DNA of 64,000 nt, from the NCBI RefSeq assembly GCF_007833165.1, contig NZ_VOBQ01000025.1, positions 17,518-81,517 on the forward strand. Direction: 5' to 3'. The position numbers and the translations under genes are program-made. This document shows positions 24,613-33,539 of the stretch, piece by piece. Below the pieces are notes generated by a model. That model saw nothing but the letters and a program-made list of their open reading frames with translations. It was not told where the DNA came from and ran no database searches. Source of the stretch: Caenimonas sedimenti. GTDB lineage: Bacteria > Pseudomonadota > Gammaproteobacteria > Burkholderiales > Burkholderiaceae_C. Positions within the stretch are counted from its first letter, which is position 1. Every line of letters starts with the position of its first letter.

Positions 24613-25406
24613 GGTTGCCAGCCCAGCATCGCGCGAACCGGCTCGAACGAAGCGTCGAGGAAGGGGAAGAACGGGTTGCCGAAGTGACGCCAGAGCAGCC
24701 AACCCCAATAGCCGTAGCTGAGAACGAAGCCGACGCCGATGGCCAGGCAGCCGGCCACGAGGCGCTCCGCGCGGACCCGGGCGGTGCCCGGCGCCACGGC
24801 CCACAGGAAAGCCAGCAGCAGGACCAGGGGACCATTGCTCAGTTTGCAGGCGACTGCCAGCCCGCCGAGCAGGCCGGCGACCATCACCCTGGTGCGCGAG
24901 GGTGCGGCCTCCCCCATGGACAGCACGACGGCCCACAGCACCGGGACGGACGCCAGCAGGTCATTGGCGGTCGAATCGAAGAAGGTCAGGACCAGCCCGG
25001 AAACGAAGGCCAGGACCACCGCCGCCGCGCGCAGGCCCACGCCCCACCAGCCCCCTTCGGAAATGCAAAGCCGCGCCAGCAACCAGAGCGGCGGAACCGC
25101 CGCGACGTGGAGCGTGGCCAGCGCCAGCCCGGCACCGACGCCCGAGGCGTTGCCGGCGGCGAGCGCGTACACCGGCCAGTACAGATAGGGAAACTGGTAG
25201 GTCTGGTAGGACGCGGGCAGGACGTCCAGGTCGAAGCGGTTCTGCGCCGCCGTCCAGCCCAGGTAGATGTGGTGGTTGAGCGCGTCCCAGCTGAGTCCCA
25301 TCTCGCCGCGCAGCAGGACAATCGCGCAGAACGCGGCCCAGGCCGCGAGGGTGATGGCGGCTGCTTCAGCGATGTCCGCGTGGCGCCCACGCGCAACGGT
25401 GCTCAT
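24609..25406 (-). CDS. membrane glycosyltransferase-like protein, N-terminal half of a split gene
   Basis: This 265-residue frame has about seven membrane segments. The first periplasmic loop, GLSWDALNHHIYLGWTAA, contains Asp and His as in GT-C transferases. It ends abruptly in LWRHFGNPFFPFLDASFEPV then a stop, in the middle of what is usually a loop of a longer protein. It overlaps the next frame by 4 bp and the upstream GT2 gene by 4 bp. It probably uses a polyprenyl-phosphate sugar made by the DPM-type enzyme upstream. See the matching entry for the C-terminal half. Confidence 0.6.
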   Translation of the reverse strand: MSTVARGRHADIAEAAAITLAAWAAFCAIVLLRGEMGLSWDALNHHIYLGWTAAQNRFDLDVLPASYQTYQFPYLYWPVYALAAGNASGVGAGLALATLHVAAVPPLWLLARLCISEGGWWGVGLRAAAVVLAFVSGLVLTFFDSTANDLLASVPVLWAVVLSMGEAAPSRTRVMVAGLLGGLAVACKLSNGPLVLLLAFLWAVAPGTARVRAERLVAGCLAIGVGFVLSYGYWGWLLWRHFGNPFFPFLDASFEPVRAMLGWQP

Positions 25407-26563
25407 GGTGCGAGGCCGCGTGACGTCCACATGGCACGCAGGGCGCCGGCAAACAGGGAGCCCGCCGCGGCCTGCATCCCGACGACCATCAGGGTCACGG
25501 CGGGAATCGCCCAGCGCATGTGCTCGCGCGGATCCAGCCGGCCGAAGCCCGTGCCGCGCCATTCGAAGACCAGGGCCAGCGAACTCGCGAAGCCGGCCGC
25601 CACGAGCAGGAGACCGAGGATCAGGCCCAGTTCGATGCTCACGAAGCCGCGCGAACGGTCCAGCCAGCGCGGCGTCGGAACAACCCTGGCGAGGACGCCC
25701 ATCCACTTGGTGAGGAACGCCAGTTGGACCAGTTGCATGCCGAGGATCGTGGCCCCGGCCATATAGAGCATCGAATGGATGTCGAGCCCGAGAACGCTGG
25801 TCTGGATGGGTCCGGCCAGCAGCGCCAGGAAACCCGTGAGACCGACCGCCAGCAGGAACAGGCCGGGGTAGAGGAACAGCCAGCGCGGGCAGAACAGCAT
25901 CAGGAAGCGCAGGTGCCGCCAACCGTCGCGCCAGGTCCGCAGGTGGGGCGGGCGGCCGCGCTCGTCGGGACGAAGCGTCGTCGGGACCTCCTCGATCCGA
26001 AGATCGACCAGGGCGGCTTTCGCCACCATCTCGCTGGCGAATTCCATGCCGGGAGTGACCAGCGAGAGGCGCTGGATCGCGTCGCGCCGGAAGCCGCGCA
26101 GGCCGCAATGGAAATCACCGATCGGCACGCGGAAGAACAGCCTGCCGATGAAGCTCAGGACGGGGTTGCCCAGGTACCGGTGGAGGAAGGGCATGGCACC
26201 TTCCTCGATGCCGCCGCGGAAGCGGTTTCCCATCACCAGGTCGGCGCCGGCCCGCAGGCGTTCGACGAAAGCATCCAGCCGGGAGAAATCGTAGCTGCAG
26301 TCGGCGTCGCCCATGATCACGTAGGTTCCCCGGGCGCCTTCGATGCCGGCCATCAGGGCGGCGCCGTAGCCGCGCTGCGGCGCGTGGACGACGCGGGCGC
26401 CGGCAGCCTCCGCCAGCGCCTGCGATCCGTCCGTCGAGCCGTTGTCGGACACCAGGACCTCGCCATCGATGGCCGCCCGCTCCAGGTAGGCGCGGGCCGA
26501 CCGGACGCAGTCCTGGACGGTTTTGGCCTCGTTGAGGCAGGGCATCAGGATGGTGAGTTCCAC
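25403..26563 (-). CDS. GT2 glycosyltransferase, dolichol-phosphate-mannose-synthase type with C-terminal membrane region
   Basis: This 386-residue protein begins LTILMPCLNEAKTVQDCV. It has SDNGSTDGSQAL (nucleotide site), IMGDADCSYDF (DxD) and GNRFRGG with a conserved GDFHCGLRGFRRDA. Four C-terminal membrane helices follow. The family transfers a hexose from a nucleotide sugar to undecaprenyl phosphate, supplying the donor for GT-C enzymes such as the split protein encoded next. It is first in the minus-strand part of the glycan locus. A strong terminator separates it from the pilin gene. Confidence 0.9.
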   Translation of the reverse strand: MELTILMPCLNEAKTVQDCVRSARAYLERAAIDGEVLVSDNGSTDGSQALAEAAGARVVHAPQRGYGAALMAGIEGARGTYVIMGDADCSYDFSRLDAFVERLRAGADLVMGNRFRGGIEEGAMPFLHRYLGNPVLSFIGRLFFRVPIGDFHCGLRGFRRDAIQRLSLVTPGMEFASEMVAKAALVDLRIEEVPTTLRPDERGRPPHLRTWRDGWRHLRFLMLFCPRWLFLYPGLFLLAVGLTGFLALLAGPIQTSVLGLDIHSMLYMAGATILGMQLVQLAFLTKWMGVLARVVPTPRWLDRSRGFVSIELGLILGLLLVAAGFASSLALVFEWRGTGFGRLDPREHMRWAIPAVTLMVVGMQAAAGSLFAGALRAMWTSRGLAP

Positions 26564-26603
26564 GGGAGGAGTTTAGGCGCAACGGCCGAGTCGGCATTCC
26601 ACA

Positions 26604-26630
26604 AAAAAAGGGGCCCGAAGGCCCCTTTTT
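26604..26630 (-). terminator. bidirectional Rho-independent terminator
   Basis: A perfect hairpin (AAAAAGGGGCC, loop CGAA or TTCG, GGCCCCTTTTT) has A/T runs on both sides. It lies 22 bp after the pilin stop and ends the pilin transcript before the glycan genes. Confidence 0.9.
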
Positions 26631-26651
26631 GGCAAGGCGTCGAGGCGCCTA

Positions 26652-27128
26652 TCAGCCACCGCGGCAGGAGCCGGGCAGGAACTTGGCGGGCATCGTGCCG
26701 GGGCCGCAGATCCACTTGTAGACCGGGGAGCCCATGTGGTTGGCCGTCGCCGGGTTCTTGACGGTGGTGGCGTCGTGGTACGGCGTCAGCGTGACGGTCA
26801 TGTCGTCGATGGCGCTGTCGTTGAAGCCCGTGGCCGTGACGGTGATGATGCCCGCGCCGTCGGTGTTCACGCTCTTGACGTACTTGCTCGCCTGGGTGGT
26901 CTGCTCGCAGCCCCAGCCGCCGGCGGAGATCGACGTGACGGAACCGGACTGGAACACTTCGGTGATGGTCGTGCGGCAAGCCGACGCGGCCAGCACCACT
27001 TCGGACATCTTGGCCCGCTTGGTGTAGTCCTGGTACGCAGGCAGGGCCACGGCGGCCAGAATACCGATGATCGCAACGACGATCATCAGTTCGATGAGGG
27101 TAAAGCCCTTTTGCAGTTGACGCTTCAT
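26652..27128 (-). CDS. pilA: type IV major pilin (PilA-like)
   Basis: This 158-residue prepilin has a short basic leader MKRQLQKG, then the PilD cleavage site G|FTLIELMIVVAIIGILAAVALPAYQ with Glu5 of the mature protein. The globular domain ends in a disulfide loop (Cys in KWICGPGTMP to PGSC) and a Gly-Gly tail. Ribosome site GGAGGTTCC is directly before the ATG. A sigma-54 promoter lies 38 bp upstream and a strong terminator follows, so it is a one-gene unit, as for major pilins. Ser/Thr residues in the globular part could be O-glycosylated by the PglL-like enzyme (inference). Confidence 0.92.
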   Translation of the reverse strand: MKRQLQKGFTLIELMIVVAIIGILAAVALPAYQDYTKRAKMSEVVLAASACRTTITEVFQSGSVTSISAGGWGCEQTTQASKYVKSVNTDGAGIITVTATGFNDSAIDDMTVTLTPYHDATTVKNPATANHMGSPVYKWICGPGTMPAKFLPGSCRGG

Positions 27129-27165
27129 GGAACCTCCAGTGTGTGTTGAAGAAGCGATCGAATAT

Positions 27166-27181
27166 TGCAAACCGTGTGCCA
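27166..27181 (-). promoter_or_regulatory. sigma-54 (RpoN) promoter of the pilin gene
   Basis: On the minus strand the sequence is TGGCAC-ACGGT-TTGCA, matching the -24 GG / -12 GC consensus with exact spacing. It is 38 bp from the pilA ATG. RpoN with the PilSR system controls major pilins in other proteobacteria; pilSR is not in this window. Confidence 0.85.
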
Positions 27182-27251
27182 GGGCCAAAATGTGAACTTG
27201 TTGACACACTGGCCCCGGTTCAAGCCCGGCAGGCTGACACCGTTTGGCGAA

Positions 27252-27276
27252 CCCGCTGACAAAAATTGTCGGCGGG
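27252..27276 (-). terminator. hairpin directly after the GspE-like gene
   Basis: CCCGCTGACAA-AAA-TTGTCGGCGGG is an 11-bp stem with one mismatch. It abuts the stop codon of the ATPase gene (27277-27279). It lacks a good U tract, so its activity as a terminator is uncertain. Confidence 0.45.
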
Positions 27277-29685
27277 CTACTTGATGCAGACCGAGCGGAC
27301 CTGCTTCAGGTCGGTCAGGCCGGCCATGACCTTTTCCATGCCGTCCATCTTCAGGGTGCGCATGCCCCCCGCGATGGCGGACACGAACAGGTCGGCCACG
27401 CGGGCGCGCTCCTGAATGAGCTTCTTGGTCGGGTCGTCGCCGATCAGCAGCTCGTGCAGGCCGACCCGGCCCTTGTAGCCGGTCTTGTTGCACTTGTCGC
27501 AGCCGACCGACTTGTAGAACTTCAGCCGGCCGTTCTCGCCGTACATCTGGACCCAGCCTTCGTACAGCTTCTTGGCCTCGCCGGCGTAGTCGGCCTTCCA
27601 GGCCGGCGTGTGGCGCAGGTCTTCGACGTATTCGGCGATGAAGGTCTTGATCTCCTCCTGCTCCGGCAGGTAGACCTCCTTGCAGTCGCACAGGCGTTTG
27701 GCCAGCCGCTGCGCCAGGATGCCCAGCAGGGCGTCGGCGAAGTTGAACGGGTCCATGCCCATGTCGAGCAGACGCGTGATGGACTCCGGCGCCGAGTTCG
27801 TGTGCAGCGTCGAGAACACCAGGTGGCCCGTGAGCGAGGCTTCGACGCCCATCGACACGGTTTCCTTGTCGCGCGATTCGCCGACCATGATGATGTCCGG
27901 GTCGGCCCGCAGGAAGGCCCGCATGACCAGGGCGAAGTCAATGCCCGCTTTCTTGTTCACCTGCACCTGGCGCAGGCCACGCTGGGTGATTTCCACCGGG
28001 TCTTCGGCCGTCCAGATCTTGGTGTCCGGCGTGTTCAGGAACTTCAGCACCGAGTGCAGCGTGGTCGTCTTGCCGGAGCCCGTGGGACCGCAGACGTAGA
28101 ATAGGCCGTAGGGCTTGGTGACGGTCTTCTCGAGGCGTTCCTTGTTGTGGGGCGACAGGCCCAGCTTGTCCATGGGGATGGGCTCGCCGGCGGCCAGGAT
28201 ACGCATCACGACGTCTTCGACGCCGCCGGCGGAGGGGATGGTCGCCACCCGCAGTTCGATGTCGAGCGGGCCGTATTTCTTGAACTTGATCTTGCCGTCC
28301 TGCGGCTTGCGCTTCTCGGAGATGTCGAGGTCGCACATGATCTTCAGGCGCGTGGTCAATGCGGACCGGAAGTGGGCCGGCACTTCGACGTAAGGCATGA
28401 GGCCGCCGTCGATGCGGAACCGGATGCCGGTCTTGGCCTTGCCGGGCAGCGGCTCGATGTGGATGTCCGACGCGCGCATGTTGTACGCGTCGATGATGAT
28501 CTTGTTGACGAACTTCACCAGTTCGTTGTCGGCGGCGGCGGACTCGAGGTTGCCGGAATCGTCGGCCGGGCCGTCGTCCTCGCTCAGTTCGGCCAGCATC
28601 GACTCGACCGACTGGCCGCTGTCGCCGGGGGCGCCGTACAGCTGCGCGACCGTCTCCTCGAACTCGGTCTGCGTCGTCACCTTGTACAGGAAGCGGCTGT
28701 TGCGCGAGAACACCTGCGGGACGATCTTGGAGTTGCGCACCGCCTCCGGGTCCAGGCACATCACGATCAGGCCTTCGATGCCTTCCTCGAGCGGGATCCA
28801 GCCCTGCTCCTGGATGAAATCGCGCTTGAGCGCGCCCTGGAGCGTCTCGACCCGGATGCGGCCGGGGTTGAACGCTTCGTAGGGGACACCGAAGAACTTG
28901 GACAGCGACGGGCCGATCTGCGCGGGGCGGATCGAGTAGTCCGCCATCAGCACGTGCTCGACGGGCTTGGCATCCTCGCGGGCCTTCTGCACGGCCTTGG
29001 CCAGTTCGTCGTACGTCATCACGCCATCGGCGATCAGCCCGTCGTACTTGGTGGCCTTGCGGCGCGCGCCGTCACTGGCCTTCTCCACCCGCTGGCGGAT
29101 GGCGGTGGCGAGCGTCTTGGTCAGCTGCGCCGCGCCCTCCATCTCGAGTTCGCCGAACGGCTGGTCGCTCTTGTTGTTGATGACCTGGATGACCCCGTGC
29201 AGCACGTCGCCGTCGAGGATCGGCACCACCAGCATCTGCTTGGTGCGGTAGCCGGAGCGCTTGTCGACTTCCTTCAGGAAGGCGAGCTGCGGGTGGATGC
29301 GCTTCAACGCGTCGTCGTCGTAGACGTCGGCGATGTTCACCACCTGCTTGGCCATCGCGACGTAGCCCGCGATGCTCTGCGGGCTGATCGGCAGCTTCAG
29401 GTCGCGGCTGGTGTTCAGCCCGGTCTTGACCTTGGAGACGATGGAGGTGCGGTCCTCGCTGACCGCGTACAGCGTGAGACGGTCCGCGTTGAACAGCTTG
29501 CAGATGTCCGCGCTCACCTCGAGCATGATCTGGTCGACGTTCTCGGTCTCGTGGATCCGCGTCGTCACCTGCGTCAGCTGGCGGAAGAACAGGGCCTCGA
29601 ACGAGATGCCGCGCTTGTCCGGCGGCAGCTGCTGCGAATCGATGAAGGCCTGTTCGGTGTCTTTCGTCTTCAGTACTGCATTCAT
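27277..29685 (-). CDS. GspE/PilB family ATPase with N-terminal GAF domain
   Basis: This 802-residue protein has a GAF domain at about residues 35-195 (ADRLTLYAVSEDR...IAGYVAMAKQVVNIADVYDD). A GspE N-terminal-type domain follows at about 215-300 (ADGVMTYDELAKAVQ), then the secretion ATPase. The ATPase shows Walker A GPTGSGKTT, an Asp box (IWTAEDPVEITQ), Walker B DPDIIMVGE, a His box (GHLVFSTLHTN) and paired zinc cysteines (LCDCKE, CDKCNKTG). Such ATPases drive pilus or type II secretion assembly. Here a ligand-binding GAF suggests direct small-molecule control. It ends an operon of signalling genes and lies beside pilA. Canonical pilB, pilC and pilD are not seen, so I avoid the pilB symbol. 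Confidence 0.85.
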   Translation of the reverse strand: MNAVLKTKDTEQAFIDSQQLPPDKRGISFEALFFRQLTQVTTRIHETENVDQIMLEVSADICKLFNADRLTLYAVSEDRTSIVSKVKTGLNTSRDLKLPISPQSIAGYVAMAKQVVNIADVYDDDALKRIHPQLAFLKEVDKRSGYRTKQMLVVPILDGDVLHGVIQVINNKSDQPFGELEMEGAAQLTKTLATAIRQRVEKASDGARRKATKYDGLIADGVMTYDELAKAVQKAREDAKPVEHVLMADYSIRPAQIGPSLSKFFGVPYEAFNPGRIRVETLQGALKRDFIQEQGWIPLEEGIEGLIVMCLDPEAVRNSKIVPQVFSRNSRFLYKVTTQTEFEETVAQLYGAPGDSGQSVESMLAELSEDDGPADDSGNLESAAADNELVKFVNKIIIDAYNMRASDIHIEPLPGKAKTGIRFRIDGGLMPYVEVPAHFRSALTTRLKIMCDLDISEKRKPQDGKIKFKKYGPLDIELRVATIPSAGGVEDVVMRILAAGEPIPMDKLGLSPHNKERLEKTVTKPYGLFYVCGPTGSGKTTTLHSVLKFLNTPDTKIWTAEDPVEITQRGLRQVQVNKKAGIDFALVMRAFLRADPDIIMVGESRDKETVSMGVEASLTGHLVFSTLHTNSAPESITRLLDMGMDPFNFADALLGILAQRLAKRLCDCKEVYLPEQEEIKTFIAEYVEDLRHTPAWKADYAGEAKKLYEGWVQMYGENGRLKFYKSVGCDKCNKTGYKGRVGLHELLIGDDPTKKLIQERARVADLFVSAIAGGMRTLKMDGMEKVMAGLTDLKQVRSVCIK

Positions 29686-30473
29686 AGCTCGAACTCCTGC
29701 CCTGCGCGCAACCAGCGGATGTCATGGACCACGTTCGGACCGAACGGCTGCGTCTGGTCGAACTTCTGGATCTCCGTCATGATCAGCTCGGTTTCCGCGG
29801 GCTTGGTGTGGGTGATGAAGATCGGGAAGCGCTTGCTCTTGTCGATGCAGTCCAGCTCCTCGGCCAGGGCGTTCGGAGACAGGTGCAGGCTGCGCTTGGC
29901 AAGTTCCTTCTCGCGGTTGGAAAAAGCGGTTTCGATCACCAGCGCGGCGACGTTCATCTGGTTGATGCGGCGCCAGAAAGCCGGGTTGCGCTCGGTGTCG
30001 CCGGTGAACACCCAGCAGCCCCCGCCGGCGGTGACGGCATAGCCGCAGGCCGGCACGGTGTGCACGGCCGGCAGGACCTCGATGTGCTTGCCGTTCAGGT
30101 GCAGCGTCTGGCCGACCTGGATCTCGTGGAACGTGATGAAGGGCGCCTGCGGTGTCGGGATGCGGCTGAAGTCCGGCCAGATCACGTTGTTGAACACGTG
30201 CTGCTTGAGTGCCTGCAACGTGCCGGGCAGGGCGGAGATCTTGATCGGGGCGGTGAGCGTGGAGGCGATCGCGTCGACCATTAACGGAAGCGCGGCGACG
30301 TGATCCAGGTGGGAGTGGGTGAGCAGGACATGCTTGATGCCCTTCATCTCTTCGAGGGTGAGATCGCCCACGCCGGTGCCCGCGTCGACCAGAAGGTCGC
30401 CGTCGATCAGAAAGGACGTGGTCTTGCAGTCCTTTGCGATCGCACCGGAGCAGCCCAGCACGCGCACCCTCAT
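29682..30473 (-). CDS. MBL-fold hydrolase, class II cyclic-nucleotide phosphodiesterase-like
   Basis: This 263-residue metallo-beta-lactamase-fold protein has the THSHLDHVAALP (HxHxDH) dinuclear metal motif, further ligands in AVHTVPACGYAV and FTGDTERN, and a late IFITHTKP His. N-terminal GCSGA and the overall layout resemble class II 3',5'-cyclic nucleotide phosphodiesterases (yeast PDE1/CpdP type). Its position right after a nucleotide cyclase supports hydrolysis of cAMP or cGMP, but this is inference. ATGA overlap with the ATPase gene. Confidence 0.7.
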   Translation of the reverse strand: MRVRVLGCSGAIAKDCKTTSFLIDGDLLVDAGTGVGDLTLEEMKGIKHVLLTHSHLDHVAALPLMVDAIASTLTAPIKISALPGTLQALKQHVFNNVIWPDFSRIPTPQAPFITFHEIQVGQTLHLNGKHIEVLPAVHTVPACGYAVTAGGGCWVFTGDTERNPAFWRRINQMNVAALVIETAFSNREKELAKRSLHLSPNALAEELDCIDKSKRFPIFITHTKPAETELIMTEIQKFDQTQPFGPNVVHDIRWLRAGQEFEL

Positions 30474-30487
30474 TCAACGCCCCTCAG

Positions 30488-32737
30488 TCACTTGGTCTCG
30501 AAATTGGTGGCGCCGTCCCACGCGGGATCGAACGGCAGCAACCTCATCGAGGCTACACGTTCGGAGTACACCTCGTAAAGGTATTTTTTTGCATTCATGC
30601 GCTGGAGATTGAGCATGTGCAAGTCGCACTGGTCCCAGTCCTGGGCGCGGTACGACTTCAGGAAGGCGGCCCAGGTCTTGAGCTCCTCCACGGTGCCTTT
30701 TTCGACGCGGTCGGAGGGCGCGACGGGCCAGAAGATCGCCACGGCCTGCTCCTTGCCCTTCACCCGCACGCGATCCAGCTCCTGCCAGGCGAAGTCCGGG
30801 GCGGCCCGGCGGCAGCTTTCGCTGACCACGATGTCCACCCCGTACGCCTTGGAGAGGCCTTCCAGCCGGGAGCCCAGGTTCACCGAATCGCCGATCACGG
30901 TGTAGCTGCGGCGGATGTGCGAACCCATGTCACCGACGCACATCATTCCCGTGTTCAACCCGATGCCGACGCCGATCTCGGGTATACCCTGAGCGCGATG
31001 CTCCTCGTTGATCTTGCGCACCGCATTGGCCATTTCCATCGCCGACTTGACGGCCAGCTGCGCGTGGTTCGGCGTGTCCACCGGCGCCCCCCAGAACGCC
31101 ATCACGCAGTCGCCCATGTATTTGTCGATGGTGCCCCGGTTGGACCGGATCAGGTCGGTCAGCCGGCTGAACACGGAATTCAGCAATTCCTGCAGCTTGG
31201 TCGGCTCCATCCGCTCCGACATCTTCGTGAAGCCGCGCATGTCGCAGAACATCACGGTCAGCTCCTTGTTGCTGGCCGCCATGCTGTAGTTCTCGGGCGC
31301 CTTCACCATCTCGTCCACCAGTTCGGGCGGGACGTAGGTGCCGAACAGGTTGGCCAGTTCGCGCTTGCTGCGGCTCTCGACGAAGTAGCCATAGCTCATG
31401 TTGAGCGCGAAGGCGGTGATCGCCATGATGAGGGCGGATGCGAGCGGCATCACCAGGCCCTGGGTCTGGAACAGGTAGAAGTTCTGCACCACGAGCAGGA
31501 TGACCATCAGCACGCTGACCGCGACGGCCCGGGTGGCCGAGAGGATGGGGAGGGCGAAAGCGAGCAGCAGGCCCGCGAACAGCAGCACGACCACCTCGTA
31601 GCCCATGGCGTAATCGGGCTTCACGAACAGCTTGTCGTCGAGCAGCCCCGAGATGACATTGGCGTGGACCTCCACCCCGGGATAGGTTTCCCCGACGGGC
31701 GTCACGCGCAGGTCGAGCAGGCCGGGCGCCGTGGTGCCCAGCAGGATGATCTTGCCCTTCAGGCTGCCCTCGGGCAGGCGTTTCGCGAGGACGTCGGCGG
31801 CCGAGATGTACCGGAATGACTGCCCCCCGACCCCACCCGGGCCACGATAGGGGACGAGCGCCGCCACCCGGCTGTCCACCGGGACGGCCAGCGACTTGTC
31901 GCCCTGGCGCAGGATGATGCTCTCGAGCCCGGTGTAGCCGCGCCCGATGAAGCGGTCCCTGGGGAAGCCAGGCTGCACCTGCGGCTGCCCCGCGAGCATG
32001 CGGAACATCGACAGCGAGAGCGATTCGTAATAGTTGCCCTTGTATTCCGCCACCAGGGGAATCGAGCGGACCACGCCGTCGCCGTCGGTGATGGAGTTGA
32101 AGTACCCGGCGACCGGCGCCGCCTTCGCGACCTGCTCGATGTTGGAGCCGAACCCGTTCCAGCTGGTGAACGCGATGGGGCGGCCCTGCATGGCCTCCCT
32201 GGTCATGACCGGGGCCGGGAGCATGCCGTTCGTGCGGCCCTCGCGGTCGCTGGTGAAGTAGTAGCCCATGACCACCGGCCGCTGCTCCAGCGAGCGGGCG
32301 AACATGCTGTCGTAGTCGAGCGTGCCGCGCAGCTGCGCGAGCCGCTCGGTGAACGCGGGAGCATCCTTCAGCTCCCCCTTCGACAGTTCATCCAGCCGCG
32401 CCAGGCCGGAACTCTGGTCGGGCTCGGCGAACACCACGTCGAAGCCCAGCAGCGCGGCCTTCTGCCGGTTGAAGACCTCGTCGACCAGCCCGGCCAGGCG
32501 GTTGCGCCCCCAGGGCCAGCGCCCGACCTCGGCCAGGCTCTTCTCGTCGATGTCGATCACGACGATGCGTTCGTCCAGCGTCTTGGGCATCGTCGCCCGC
32601 AGCCGCGCGTCGTAGATGATGTCGTCCAGCCGCTGCAGCACCCCGATCGGCAGTACGCCGGTGGCGTGCAGCAGCGCGAAGACCAGCGGAATCAGCGTGA
32701 TGCCGATGCGGGGCCAGTGTTTGATCAGCAAGCCCAT
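30488..32737 (-). CDS. CHASE2-domain class III nucleotide cyclase
   Basis: This 749-residue inner-membrane protein has an N-terminal anchor (about 10-30). A periplasmic CHASE2 sensor follows (about 40-330; ERIVVIDIDEKSLAEVGRWPWGR, FDVVFAEPD), then three membrane helices (about 375-450). A cytoplasmic class III cyclase spans about 490-670. Metal-binding Asp residues are in VMFCDMRGFT and KYMGDCVMAFWG, and the substrate loop is YTVIGDSVNLGSRLE. Residues look competent for adenylate cyclase, though base choice is not certain. Downstream lies a putative cyclic-nucleotide phosphodiesterase, upstream an FHA protein, all on the same strand. Confidence 0.88.
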   Translation of the reverse strand: MGLLIKHWPRIGITLIPLVFALLHATGVLPIGVLQRLDDIIYDARLRATMPKTLDERIVVIDIDEKSLAEVGRWPWGRNRLAGLVDEVFNRQKAALLGFDVVFAEPDQSSGLARLDELSKGELKDAPAFTERLAQLRGTLDYDSMFARSLEQRPVVMGYYFTSDREGRTNGMLPAPVMTREAMQGRPIAFTSWNGFGSNIEQVAKAAPVAGYFNSITDGDGVVRSIPLVAEYKGNYYESLSLSMFRMLAGQPQVQPGFPRDRFIGRGYTGLESIILRQGDKSLAVPVDSRVAALVPYRGPGGVGGQSFRYISAADVLAKRLPEGSLKGKIILLGTTAPGLLDLRVTPVGETYPGVEVHANVISGLLDDKLFVKPDYAMGYEVVVLLFAGLLLAFALPILSATRAVAVSVLMVILLVVQNFYLFQTQGLVMPLASALIMAITAFALNMSYGYFVESRSKRELANLFGTYVPPELVDEMVKAPENYSMAASNKELTVMFCDMRGFTKMSERMEPTKLQELLNSVFSRLTDLIRSNRGTIDKYMGDCVMAFWGAPVDTPNHAQLAVKSAMEMANAVRKINEEHRAQGIPEIGVGIGLNTGMMCVGDMGSHIRRSYTVIGDSVNLGSRLEGLSKAYGVDIVVSESCRRAAPDFAWQELDRVRVKGKEQAVAIFWPVAPSDRVEKGTVEELKTWAAFLKSYRAQDWDQCDLHMLNLQRMNAKKYLYEVYSERVASMRLLPFDPAWDGATNFETK

Positions 32738-32785
32738 GGGCCCGGTTTCTCGGCGTGCGGGCGGACAGCGCGTGCGCGGCGGCCG

Positions 32786-33490
32786 TCAGGCCGCTTGCAC
32801 GAATTGCATCTGGGTGCCCGCGAGCTCCAGCATGTCGCCGTTCTTCAGGGTCACCGGCTCGGGGCCGATGGCGGCGCCGTTCAGGGTGGGCTTGTTCGCG
32901 CCCTCGACGTGCGCGACCACGAAGCCGTTCGACCGCTTGGTGATGGCCGCCACGGCGACGCCGGGCTTGCCGATCGTCGTGACCACCTTCACCAGGGGCA
33001 CCTCGCGGCCGGCCGCGGCGCCGGACAGCACCTTGATGCTGGCGTTGAGCGCGGCCGCGACCTCGGCGGGCGCGGCGCCGGCGACGGCACTGGCGCCGGC
33101 CGTCGCGGGTTGGGGCGCGCCGCCGGCGGGCGCCGCCGGTTTGGGGATCGGAGGCACGGAGCCGGCCTTCATGATCATCGTCTTCTCGAACGTGACGCCG
33201 GGCGCCTCGTTGATGAACTTGATCTTGTACTTGCCGATCTCGACAGTGTCGTTATTCTGCAACAACTGCTTCTTCACAGCCTTGCCGTTGACGTACGTGC
33301 CGTTCGTGCTGTTGAGGTCTTCGAGGTAAACCTCGTTGCCGGTGAGTTGCAGCACGGCGTGCTCGCCGCTGACCGCGAGGTTGTCGATCACGATGTCGTT
33401 GTACGGCCGGCGACCCAGTGTCGTCCGGTCTTTTGTCAACTGCACTTCCTTGATGACTACACCGTCGATCGAGACGATCATTTTCGGCAT
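32786..33490 (-). CDS. FHA-domain protein (two FHA-like modules)
   Basis: This 234-residue cytoplasmic protein has an N-terminal FHA domain (residues about 20-92) with the phosphothreonine-binding set: LGRRPYND, SGEHAVL and LEDLNSTNGTYVNG. A linker carries FEKTMIMKAG (Thr104) and a Pro/Ala-rich stretch. A second, degenerate FHA-like domain follows (about 150-234; TLNGAAI, LKNGDMLEL), lacking the Arg/Ser pair. FHA domains bind phosphothreonine made by kinases such as the one encoded two genes upstream. Ribosome site CAGGAG precedes the ATG. It sits 48-49 bp from its neighbours in the same transcript direction. Confidence 0.88.
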   Translation of the reverse strand: MPKMIVSIDGVVIKEVQLTKDRTTLGRRPYNDIVIDNLAVSGEHAVLQLTGNEVYLEDLNSTNGTYVNGKAVKKQLLQNNDTVEIGKYKIKFINEAPGVTFEKTMIMKAGSVPPIPKPAAPAGGAPQPATAGASAVAGAAPAEVAAALNASIKVLSGAAAGREVPLVKVVTTIGKPGVAVAAITKRSNGFVVAHVEGANKPTLNGAAIGPEPVTLKNGDMLELAGTQMQFVQAA

Positions 33491-33539
33491 GGCCCACTCC
33501 TGTCTGATGAATTCAACACGGCTCTTCTAATACCAAAGA

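Noticed and set aside
27277..29685. Naming the GAF-GspE ATPase pilB
   Set aside because: It lacks pilC/pilD neighbours and has an extra GAF domain. It could serve a type II secretion or other pilus-like system.
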